64,000 bases of DNA, from NCBI RefSeq assembly GCF_035982055.1, contig NZ_CP108427.1, positions 4,402,001 to 4,466,000 of the forward strand, written 5' to 3'. The stretch is from Streptomyces sp. NBC_01288. Its GTDB lineage: Bacteria > Actinomycetota > Actinomycetes > Streptomycetales > Streptomycetaceae. Numbering within the stretch: the stretch's first letter is position 1; each line of letters opens with the position of its first letter. Shown here piece after piece: positions 16,442 through 23,584 of the stretch. The notes under the pieces were generated by a model. It was not told where the DNA came from. It did not search any database and was given only the letters and a program-made list of their open reading frames with translations. Both the position numbers and the translations under genes were made by a program.

Positions 16442-17071
16442 ATGGTTGAGCCGATCGCGAACCAGATCGAACAAGGAACGCTCGTCTACGACATCAGTAC
16501 GAACAAGGTGGGTGAATACCGAGGCGAGGCAGGCCCCTACGCGATGCTGCGCCCACTCGGCGGCGGCCGCGAATGGGAGGCCGCCCCGGAAGCCGTACGC
16601 CCGGCAACACCCCAGGAACGGCTGATCGCGAGCGTAAAGGCGGCCAACTCCCGCTCCTGGGTGGGAAATTCCGTCCCCTACGACATCACGACACCCCCCT
16701 CCCCCATCCCCGACTGCCAGGCCTGCACCGACCTCGCCGCCCTCCGCCACGAAGCCCGCGTCCGCAACGACGGCACCGCCGAGACCGACGCGAACGTCCT
16801 GCTCCGCCGGCACCAGCACCGCGACCACGAGATCCAGCACCGGCGAGTCTTCCGCTTCGTGCCGTACGCGATCGTCCAAGACCCCACCGCGGAACCGGAG
16901 TACGAAGCCCGCTGTGTCTCCGGCGACGAGTCCGACTGCGACGCCACGTCCGGCCCCTACGGCAACCCGGCCGACGTAGAGGAATGGCAACGCAAGCACA
17001 CGCAGGAAACCCGGCACACCCGCTACCGCCGAAGCTTCGCGGACTACGCGGTACTGGAGCCGCAGGGGTAG
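16442..17071 (+). CDS. Composite orphan protein (small conserved unit, CxxC unit and DUF7848-like unit)
   Basis: 209 residues from ATG 16442, with GGAG five bases before it (GTG 16436 is an alternative). Three parts can be seen: residues 1-70, a small beta-rich unit (GTLVYDISTNKVGEYRGEAGPYAMLRPLGGGREWE...); 80-130, with PDCQACTDLAALRHEARVR and ETDANVLLRRHQHRDH; and 135-209, RVFRFVPYAIVQD...RCVSGDESDCDATS...RHTRYRRSFADYAVLEP, resembling DUF7848. From memory these occur as separate small genes near DUF397/XRE loci in Streptomyces, so this looks like a fusion. Function unknown. Confidence 0.72.
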   Translation: MVEPIANQIEQGTLVYDISTNKVGEYRGEAGPYAMLRPLGGGREWEAAPEAVRPATPQERLIASVKAANSRSWVGNSVPYDITTPPSPIPDCQACTDLAALRHEARVRNDGTAETDANVLLRRHQHRDHEIQHRRVFRFVPYAIVQDPTAEPEYEARCVSGDESDCDATSGPYGNPADVEEWQRKHTQETRHTRYRRSFADYAVLEPQG

Positions 17072-17446
17072 GGGTGAGCCCCTGTTGATATGTGGCCGTT
17101 GGGCCACTCGCTTCTCAGCCAGTGTCGTGCTTCCACGGCCCGAGTAAAGGGCGCTCCCTACGGTCGCGTCGGCTACGCCGATTCCGCTCCGCTCCACCCT
17201 TGACTCGACCCGCTCCAGCCCGTTTCAGAAGCGAGCGAGCGGCCCGGAGGAACGGGTGGCCAAGGTGGGGAGACCCATACCTGTACTGCGTCGCGAGCCG
17301 GTGCGAGGGGACGCGTTCGCGTCTCGCCAGCACGCCGGGTGGGCTTAGCGACTGTCCGCCGGTGGGGTGGAGGGTGCATGAGGGCGTGCCGCGGTCTGAC
17401 CCGCACGGCGCCTCGGCTTGAGCGGCCGACCCCGGGTAGGTAGGTG

Positions 17447-17514
17447 CTGGAAGCCGGGGGTAAATCTAACCACCATCATGACACTTTACTGGTTAGAAAA
17501 GAGCACAGGCTGCG
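17447..17514 (+). repeat. TCTAACC/GGTTAGA palindromic element, copy A
   Basis: Begins CTGGAAGCCGGGGGTAAATC; half-sites CTAACC and GGTTAG are 19 bases apart. The right flank is less well kept than in copy B. The same element recurs at 17726, 43864 and 47463. Confidence 0.75.
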
Positions 17515-17725
17515 GAGGTGTGGGTGGGAGGCGGGAGGCGAAGAACACGGTGCCGTAGCGCCGGGGCAGCTGCCGCACCGACAGCCGTTACCGACCGGGC
17601 CCGCGCGGCGATCCTCCGCCCCTTGGCCGCTTGCGCAGTAAGTCCCCACCGGCCGACAGTCGCTGAGCCGACCCGGCGTGCAGGCGAGATGCCGACGCGT
17701 CACCCTCGCCTCACCCCTGGCCTCT

Positions 17726-17794
17726 CTGGAGGCTGGGGTTATTTCTAACCGGTCAATGGTTGTTACGGTGGTTAGATTTACCCCCGGCTTCCAG
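17726..17794 (-). repeat. TCTAACC/GGTTAGA palindromic element, copy B
   Basis: The best-preserved copy: the 25-base arms are imperfect reverse complements, running from CTGGAGGCTGGGG to CCCCCGGCTTCCAG, with CTAACC and GGTTAG 19 bases apart. On the minus strand TTGACC abuts GGTTAGAAA, so a -35 box or operator role is possible. Confidence 0.78.
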
Positions 17795-18109
17795 CAACTA
17801 CCCCCCCCAGGGTTGGCCGCTGAGCCAGCCCGGCGTGCTGGCGAGACGCGAGCGCGCCCCTTCGCACCGGCCGGCAACACGGTTCAGGCAGGGGGGTCCC
17901 TACCTGGCCACCCGTTCCTCCGGGCCGCTCGCTCGCTTCTGAAACGGGCTGGAGCGGCCCTAGTCAAGGGTGGAGCGGAGCGGAATCGCCGAAGGCGACG
18001 CGACCGCAGGGAGCGCCCTTTACTCGGGCCGTGGAAGCACGACACTGGCCAAGAAGCGAGTGGCCCAACGTTCACATACCAACAGGCCAGGCATCGACAT
18101 GGCCCCGCC

Positions 18110-18850
18110 TCAGGACACGGCAAGAACGCAGAACTCGTGCCCCTCCGGATCCGTCAGGCACGTCCACGAGACATCGCCCTGGCCGAGATCGAGGTCACTT
18201 GCCCCCAGCCCCTTCAACCGCCCCACCTCCGCCGCCTTGTCGCCACCGGCATACGGCATCAGATCGAGATGGATGCGGTCCGGCACCTCCTTCGCGCCAG
18301 GCACGCGGAGGAACTCCAGATACGGCCCGACCCCCTCGGCGGAGCGCAACGACGCCTGATCGTCGGAGACTTCAAGGACGGCCCAGTCCATCGCCTCGCC
18401 CCAGAACCCTGCCATCGCACGCGGGTCCACACAGTCGACGACGACCGCAGCGATCGGCCCGGTGTCCCGATAGGTCTCCCGAGGCTCCAGCACGCAGAAC
18501 TCGTTGCCCTCAGGGTCCGCGAGGACGGTCCAAGGGACATCGCCCTGGCCCACGTCGACGGGCGTCGCGCCGAAAGACCGTAGACGCGTGACCAACTCCG
18601 CCTGGTGGGCCGTAGAGGTAGTCGCGAGATCGAGGTGCAGACGGTTCTTCGTCGGCGTCTTGGATTCCGGGACGGGGATGATGTCGATGCCGAGACCGAC
18701 CGGCTCGGGCCAGACGAGGCCGCCGCCCGGGCCGACATACGTGGTCACGCCAGGGCTGAAGACGCTCCAGCCGAGCGCCTCCGCCCAGAACTGACCGACC
18801 GCCAAGCCGTCAACAGCCTTGATGTTCACCTGAACGGGTCGCAGCGCCAT
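18110..18850 (-). CDS. Two-domain VOC (glyoxalase/bleomycin-resistance-like) protein
   Basis: 246 residues from ATG 18850. Two VOC repeats can be read: residues 5-120 (VQVNIKAVDGLAVGQFWAEALGW... HLDLAT... DPEGNEFCVLEP) and 125-246 (AVVVDCVDPRAMAGFWGEAMDW... IHLDLMPYAGG... DPEGHEFCVLAVS). The H...E metal-ligand pattern (HLDL, EFCVL) occurs in both, so a metal site is possible. Members include dioxygenases, glyoxalases and antibiotic-binding proteins; the substrate is unknown. Divergent from the TetR gene at 19039. Confidence 0.85.
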   Translation of the reverse strand: MALRPVQVNIKAVDGLAVGQFWAEALGWSVFSPGVTTYVGPGGGLVWPEPVGLGIDIIPVPESKTPTKNRLHLDLATTSTAHQAELVTRLRSFGATPVDVGQGDVPWTVLADPEGNEFCVLEPRETYRDTGPIAAVVVDCVDPRAMAGFWGEAMDWAVLEVSDDQASLRSAEGVGPYLEFLRVPGAKEVPDRIHLDLMPYAGGDKAAEVGRLKGLGASDLDLGQGDVSWTCLTDPEGHEFCVLAVS

Positions 18851-18992
18851 GCCGCCGATCCTATGCACCACCCAGACTCAGCCCACCGGACCCACGGCCA
18901 TCCGTATCCCCCGAAACGGACGGACGCGGGCCCGGCTACCACCAAGTCTGGACCGCCGAATAGCCAGACCGGAAGGGGATTCCAGAAATCTG

Positions 18993-19013
18993 CTCTAGAA
19001 ATTCACTCTAGAA
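18993..19013. promoter_or_regulatory. CTCTAGAA direct repeat before tetR
   Basis: CTCTAGAA occurs twice, 13 bases apart, 26 bases before the TetR start at 19039; each contains the palindrome TCTAGA. Likely autoregulatory operator and part of the promoter. Confidence 0.5.
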
Positions 19014-19038
19014 CCGGCTTCCCAATACGCTGTCCCGC

Positions 19039-19647
19039 ATGAGCCCCAAGCAACACCGCGGCGAGGTCACCGCAGACCTGCTCCTCGACGCCGCGCTACG
19101 CCTGTTCGCCGAGCAGGGCGAACAGGGTCTTACCGTCAACGCCGTGACCAAGGCCAGCGGTGTCAGCCTCGGCAGCCTGTACCACCACTTCGGCAGCCTG
19201 GACGGCCTGTTCGACGCGCTGACGGAGCGCTGGCTGAGCCGGTTGCTGGGCGAGTTGATCACGGCGATGCAGGCGACCCGCACGGCCAGGACCGGCATCC
19301 GCGCGATCGTACGGACGCATCTCGCCTTCGTCCGCGAACACCGGGACGCCGCCCTGCTGTTGCACTCCGCCAGAACCGACCAGCGGAACATGATCCAGGC
19401 CAGGGAGCTGCGTGACTCCCAGGAGGCCAGACTCTCGGTGTTCGCCGTCTGGGTCCAATCCCACGTGGATTCAGGTGAGTTGGCCCCACTGTCGCTGCCC
19501 CTGCTGGAGTCCCTCGTCCTGGGCCCACTGGTCGGCGTCGTCCGCCGCTGGCTCTCCGGTATCGACGACATCGAAATCGACCTCGACGAGGCCGCCCGCG
19601 TCCTCCCGGACCGCATCTGGCGCTCGGTCGCCGCGGACCCGACCTGA
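19039..19647 (+). CDS. TetR-family transcriptional regulator
   Basis: 202 residues. The HTH region reads TADLLLDAALRLFAEQGEQGLTVNAVTKASGVSLGSLYHHFGSLDGLFDALTERWL, residues about 9-65. The C-terminal domain has the common TetR_C pattern with RTHLAFVREHRDAALLLHSARTD. It is divergent from the VOC protein and 45 bases upstream of the transglutaminase-like gene, so it may control either. CTCTAGAA repeats lie just before its start. Confidence 0.9.
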   Translation: MSPKQHRGEVTADLLLDAALRLFAEQGEQGLTVNAVTKASGVSLGSLYHHFGSLDGLFDALTERWLSRLLGELITAMQATRTARTGIRAIVRTHLAFVREHRDAALLLHSARTDQRNMIQARELRDSQEARLSVFAVWVQSHVDSGELAPLSLPLLESLVLGPLVGVVRRWLSGIDDIEIDLDEAARVLPDRIWRSVAADPT

Positions 19648-19692
19648 AGTAACTCTGGACAATCCAGGGCGAATTTTGACACGGTCGACGCC

Positions 19693-20628
19693 ATGCCTCT
19701 CAGCGCGGACCTCGCCTTCCACACCGTCCAGAGCCCGTACTCCGACCCCGGCGCCCTGGCCCACCTCTACACCGGCCTCCCCCGCGACCCGGCCCAACTC
19801 GCCCGCATCACCCGCGACTTGCTCATCCACCGCCTGGAAGACGGCTTCTACGACCACACCCACCCCACCGACCGCCTCCACAACGACGCCGAGAGCCGCT
19901 ACGTCGACGACATCCTGCGCATCGTCGTGGCCCGGAACGACACCCCGCTCAGCCTGCCGCGCGAACCCGGCGACCGGTTCGTCGGAGTGTGCCGGGACTT
20001 CTCGCTCCTGCACTGCTCGTTCCTGCGGCAGTTGGGCATCCCGGCCCGCATCCGTTCCGGCTTCGCCGACTACTTCAACGCGCCCGACACCGACGTCTCC
20101 AGGCTCTTCCACGGCGATCACGTCGTCACCGAGTACTGGGACGACGACCGCGGCTGGCTCCTCGCCGACTCCCAGCTGACCGACCCCGTCGTCACCGCCC
20201 ACTGGAACGTCGACTTCGACCCGATGGACGTACCCCGCGACCGTTTCCTCGTCGCGGGCGAGGCCTGGCAGGCCATCCGCACGGGCGGCGCCGACCCGAC
20301 GACGTTCGGCCTGCACCGGCCGGAGGAGGGCCCGTTCTGGGGCGAACGCTTCGTCGCGGGCAACATCCGCCTCGACCTCGCCGCCCTGAACAAGGTGGAG
20401 ACCCTGTTGTGGGACGTGTGGAGCGAGGACGAAGGGAAGCCCGGGGAGCCGTTGCCGGAGTCCTCGCGGGAGTTCTACGACCAGGTCGCCCCGGTCGTCA
20501 GCGGTGAGGTCGCCTTCGACGCCGTACGGAGACTCTTCACCGAGGACGACACCCTGCGCACCCCGCCCACCGTGACCTGCTACGCACCCTTCAACGGCCC
20601 CAGCGAAGTCACCCTGCGCCAGAGCTGA
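19693..20628 (+). CDS. Transglutaminase-like (papain-fold) domain protein
   Basis: 311 residues, no signal peptide. The catalytic triad is readable: Cys in FVGVCRDFSLLHCSFLRQLGIPARIRSGFADYF, His in GDHVVTEYWDDDRGW and Asp in LLADSQL, as in the transglutaminase-like superfamily. Bacterial cytoplasmic members are usually peptidases or amidases rather than cross-linkers. It follows the TetR gene with a 45-base gap and ends three bases before the convergent PucR gene. Confidence 0.82.
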   Translation: MPLSADLAFHTVQSPYSDPGALAHLYTGLPRDPAQLARITRDLLIHRLEDGFYDHTHPTDRLHNDAESRYVDDILRIVVARNDTPLSLPREPGDRFVGVCRDFSLLHCSFLRQLGIPARIRSGFADYFNAPDTDVSRLFHGDHVVTEYWDDDRGWLLADSQLTDPVVTAHWNVDFDPMDVPRDRFLVAGEAWQAIRTGGADPTTFGLHRPEEGPFWGERFVAGNIRLDLAALNKVETLLWDVWSEDEGKPGEPLPESSREFYDQVAPVVSGEVAFDAVRRLFTEDDTLRTPPTVTCYAPFNGPSEVTLRQS

Positions 20629-20631
20629 ATC

Positions 20632-21891
20632 TCACGCCACCGTCCGCAGCCCCCGTACCTGAGCCGCCCCCATCCCCCGCACCACCCGATGCGCGCACAC
20701 CGCCGCCAGCAACTCGCCCAGCAGATCGGGATCGTCGATCTCCAGGCCGAGCAACGACTCGATGCGTTCCAGGCGCTGGTAGAGGGACTGGCGGCCGATG
20801 TGCAGCAGGGCTGCCGTCCGCGTCGGCGAGCAGCCGTGCCGTAGATGAACTTCGAGCGTCCGCACCAGGTCGCTGGGATGGGCCGCCTCCCACGCCAGCA
20901 GCGGGCCCAGCGCGTGCTGCACCAGCCTCGCCAGGCGGTCCCGGTTCGCGTCGATGCCGCCGCGCGTCAGCTCACGTTCCAGGGCCAGCGCTCGTGCCGA
21001 TGTCACCAACGGGCCCTCGGGGAGGGCGGGTTCGGCCGCGGGGACCGTCAGCGCCAGTTCCAGTGTCGTACGGGCCGCCCTCAACGTGTCGCTCCAGCGC
21101 AGCCAGCCGCTCCCGGCCTCGACCGCGTGCCCCACCGCGACCGTCAGCCCGGGGTCCGCAGCCGTACGGAACGCCTCCTGGACCGCCCGGATGGGGTCGC
21201 CCGAGACAGACCCCGGAAGCGCGAGCAGGGCCAGGACGTCACCCGGGAACGCCGCCCGCAGCACACTCGCGCCACCCAGGAGTCGTACCGCCCGGTCCAC
21301 GGCCGTCACCTCGCGTGTGCCGTGGACGGAGACTCCGATCAGGCGGGCGCCCGGGCCGGGGTGGAAGCCGGCCAGAGCGGACCTCGCCTCGACCTCCGGT
21401 TGGTTCAGCGCGGCGCGGTCGGCGAGGTCGGCCAAGAGCGCTGCCGTGTGGTCGTCGCCCCACGGTCGTACGACGGAACGGCCGGACAGGCCGCGGGCGA
21501 CGATCGCCCGGTTGGCGGCCTCGGTGATCCGTACGAAGGGGACGACCCGGTGGAGAGCCAGCAGGGGAAGGCCCAGGCGGCGGGCCTCGTCCGTGACCTC
21601 AGGGGGCATCGTGGGGAGGGAGCGGCCGATCTCGACCGCCAGGCCGGACGCGCCCCGGGCCGCCAGCTCGCGGACGTAGCGGCGGCGGACCTCGGCGTCC
21701 GTGTCGGTGAGGCCGAAGCCGTTGGTGAGGAGGAGTTCGCCGCCGTCGAGGAAGTTCGCGCCCTCGTAGACCTCGCTGGAGTGGACCCAGCGCACGGGGC
21801 GGTCGAGCGCGGCCTCGCCGGCCAGGAGTTCGGGCTCGGTGGCACGCACCGGGTCGAGGGCCAGGACCTCACGGAGGGTGAGTGCGGGCAC
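20632..21891 (-). CDS. PucR-family transcriptional regulator
   Basis: 419 residues from GTG 21891, chosen because GGAGG lies five bases before it (GTG 21897 is the alternative). The N-terminal PucR domain reads TLREVLALDPVRATEPELLAGE...VRWVHSSEVYEGANFLDGGELLLTNGF; the C-terminal PucR-type HTH is ELDPTRTAALLH-like: CSPTRTAALLHIGRQSLYQRLERIESLLG. PucR proteins control purine catabolism and related nitrogen pathways. It is divergent from the deaminase/dioxygenase pair, which it most likely controls. Confidence 0.9.
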   Translation of the reverse strand: MPALTLREVLALDPVRATEPELLAGEAALDRPVRWVHSSEVYEGANFLDGGELLLTNGFGLTDTDAEVRRRYVRELAARGASGLAVEIGRSLPTMPPEVTDEARRLGLPLLALHRVVPFVRITEAANRAIVARGLSGRSVVRPWGDDHTAALLADLADRAALNQPEVEARSALAGFHPGPGARLIGVSVHGTREVTAVDRAVRLLGGASVLRAAFPGDVLALLALPGSVSGDPIRAVQEAFRTAADPGLTVAVGHAVEAGSGWLRWSDTLRAARTTLELALTVPAAEPALPEGPLVTSARALALERELTRGGIDANRDRLARLVQHALGPLLAWEAAHPSDLVRTLEVHLRHGCSPTRTAALLHIGRQSLYQRLERIESLLGLEIDDPDLLGELLAAVCAHRVVRGMGAAQVRGLRTVA

Positions 21892-21937
21892 GGGCACCTC
21901 CAGGGGCGCTGACAGTTCGTCCGGGTACGGGATGCGG

Positions 21938-21951
21938 GGAGAGTACTTTCC
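21938..21951. promoter_or_regulatory. Palindrome in the PucR/deaminase divergent promoter
   Basis: GGAGAGTACTTTCC is a 14-base palindrome with one mismatched pair, placed midway between the two divergent starts (21891 and 21992). It is a candidate PucR operator. Confidence 0.45.
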
Positions 21952-21991
21952 GCACGTTGCCCTCGTGTTTCGCCCACTGGAGAGTGAAGAC

Positions 21992-22450
21992 ATGAAGCCT
22001 TTGGATCAGGCACAGGCGAGCGCCTGGCTCGCCACCGCCGTCGCGGAGGCCCGCGCCGGGCTCGGCGAGGGCGGCATCCCGATCGGCGCCGCGCTCTACG
22101 GCGCCGACGGCACCCTGCTGGGGCGCGGCCACAACCGGCGCGTCCAGGACGACGACCCCTCGATGCACGCGGAGACGGCAGCGTTCAAGGCGGCGGGGCG
22201 GCAGCGGTCGTACCGGGGGACGACCATGGTCACGACCCTCTCGCCCTGCTGGTACTGCTCCGGGCTGGTGCGGCAGTTCGGTATCTCGCGGGTCGTCGTC
22301 GGCGAGGCCGCCACCTTTCACGGCGGGCACGACTGGCTCGCCGAGCACGGTGTGGAGATCGTCCTCCTCGACGACCCCGAGTGCACCTCGCTGATGCGCG
22401 ACTTCATCAAGAACAACCCTGCACTCTGGAACGAGGACATCGGTGACTGA
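21992..22450 (+). CDS. Cytosine/nucleoside deaminase-family zinc hydrolase
   Basis: 152 residues. The zinc-binding signature of the cytidine/deoxycytidylate deaminase superfamily is present: SMHAETAAF (HAE, proton shuttle Glu) and TTLSPCWYCSG (PCxxC). The sequence NNPALWNEDIGD closes the protein, as in fungal-type cytosine deaminases. It probably deaminates a pyrimidine or purine base. Its stop overlaps the GTG start of the dioxygenase by eight bases, so the two are coupled and probably act in one pathway under PucR. Confidence 0.88.
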   Translation: MKPLDQAQASAWLATAVAEARAGLGEGGIPIGAALYGADGTLLGRGHNRRVQDDDPSMHAETAAFKAAGRQRSYRGTTMVTTLSPCWYCSGLVRQFGISRVVVGEAATFHGGHDWLAEHGVEIVLLDDPECTSLMRDFIKNNPALWNEDIGD

Positions 22451-23432
22451 GCCCCAGACCCAGCCCCAGACCGAACCCCGCATCCCGACCATCGACCTCG
22501 GGCCCTGGATCGACGGGGACGAGCGGACGCGGAAAGACATCGCCCGTACCGTCGACGACGCCCTCCAGACGGCCGGGTTCCTGCTCGTCACCGGGCACGG
22601 GGTCGACCCGAGTCTCCGCTCCCGGATCCGGGAGGCCTCCCGCGCCTTCTTCGCCCTCCCCGTCGACGTCAAAGAGGCCTACTCCGCCAAGGTCGGCGGG
22701 CGTGGCTGGCTCGGGCCCGGTGCCGAGGCCAACGGGTACTCGGAGGGGACCGAGACCCCGCCCGATCTGAAGGAGTCGCTGACCTTCGCCACGCACAAGC
22801 CCTTCGACGACCCGGAGATCAACGCGGAGTGGTACGCGCCCAATGTGTGGCCGGACGAGGTGCCCGAGCTGCAAGCGCTCTGCGAGGAGTACCTCGACCG
22901 GATGGGCGAGCTGGAGAAGCAGCTGCTGTCGCTGCTCGGGGTCGCGCTCGGGCTCGAACCCGACTTCTTCTCCCAGCACATGGACCATCCGACGTACGGG
23001 TTCAACATCAACTGGTACCCGGGGGTCGAGGTCGTCGGGGAGCCGGAGCCGGGGCAGTTCCGGATCGGGCCGCACACCGACTTCGGGACGGTGACGATCC
23101 TCGACCGGCAGGCCGGGAAGGGGGGACTTCAGGTCTTCACCGATGAGGGCGGGTGGGAGGACGCGCCGTTCGATGCGGAGGCGTTCACCATCAACATCGG
23201 TGATCTGATGGCCCGTTGGACCGGGGACCGGTGGCGGTCCGGGCGGCACCGCGTGCTGCCGCCGCCCGCCGACGCGCCCGCCGAGGAGCTGATGTCGCTC
23301 GTGTACTTCGGCGAGTGCACCCCGGGCACGCTCGTGGAGTCCGTGCCCGCGCCGGTCGGGCGGGTGGCGTACGAGGCCGTCGACTCGCATGTCTATCTGC
23401 GGGAGAAGCTGGACTCGATCACCGTCGACTGA
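22443..23432 (+). CDS. Isopenicillin N synthase-like 2-oxoglutarate/Fe(II) dioxygenase
   Basis: 329 residues from GTG 22443. The N-terminal non-haem dioxygenase domain (IPTIDLGPWIDGD...GFLLVTGHGVD) is followed by the 2OG-Fe(II) core. The iron ligands are His and Asp in GPHTDFGTVTIL and His in RWRSGRHRVLPPP; the Arg that would bind 2-oxoglutarate is probably the one a few residues further on in the same helix-strand. It likely hydroxylates a base or nucleoside next to the deaminase; the substrate is not known. Confidence 0.86.
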   Translation: MTEPQTQPQTEPRIPTIDLGPWIDGDERTRKDIARTVDDALQTAGFLLVTGHGVDPSLRSRIREASRAFFALPVDVKEAYSAKVGGRGWLGPGAEANGYSEGTETPPDLKESLTFATHKPFDDPEINAEWYAPNVWPDEVPELQALCEEYLDRMGELEKQLLSLLGVALGLEPDFFSQHMDHPTYGFNINWYPGVEVVGEPEPGQFRIGPHTDFGTVTILDRQAGKGGLQVFTDEGGWEDAPFDAEAFTINIGDLMARWTGDRWRSGRHRVLPPPADAPAEELMSLVYFGECTPGTLVESVPAPVGRVAYEAVDSHVYLREKLDSITVD

Positions 23433-23584
23433 GGCTGCCTAATTTTCTGTCGGTTATGTTCGCTGTTCCGATATTTTCGTAACCCAACGGACACCACGCG
23501 ATCTGGTCCGAAACAACTCCCCCTATTTACCCTGGTGTTGATAGACAGGTTCCGGTGCCAGGCGACCGCTCAGGGGGAGATGCG
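23433..23584 (+). promoter_or_regulatory. AT-richer intergenic region, probable promoter of the NTPase/receptor pair
   Basis: This 152-base gap contains the most AT-rich run in the area (23447-23483 and 23520-23540), unusual for the window. No hairpin terminator is obvious. TTGATA at 23539 and a GGGGGAG ribosome site at about 23573 point to a promoter for the downstream gene. Exact -35/-10 boxes cannot be assigned. Confidence 0.4.

Larger units (their letters stand above)
17089..18078. repeat. About 1 kb nested inverted-repeat block, non-coding
   Basis: Bases 17089-17351 recur almost unchanged, inverted, at 17816-18078 (roughly 85-90% by eye). A shorter copy in the right-arm orientation lies at about 17640-17700. 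Inside the arms sit two inverted copies of a 68-69 base palindrome (17447-17514 and 17726-17794). I find no convincing gene: the open frames are antisense mirror images of each other. There is no transposase. It separates two operon ends and could be a decayed non-autonomous mobile element or a large regulatory or termination structure. Confidence 0.85.

Noticed and set aside
17089-18078. Insertion sequence with transposase
   Set aside because: Inverted repeats are present but no transposase-like frame or target duplication could be found.
17678-18583. Open frames across the inverted-repeat block, some running into the VOC gene
   Set aside because: They appear on both arms in mirrored form and lack domains; best explained as repeat sequence.
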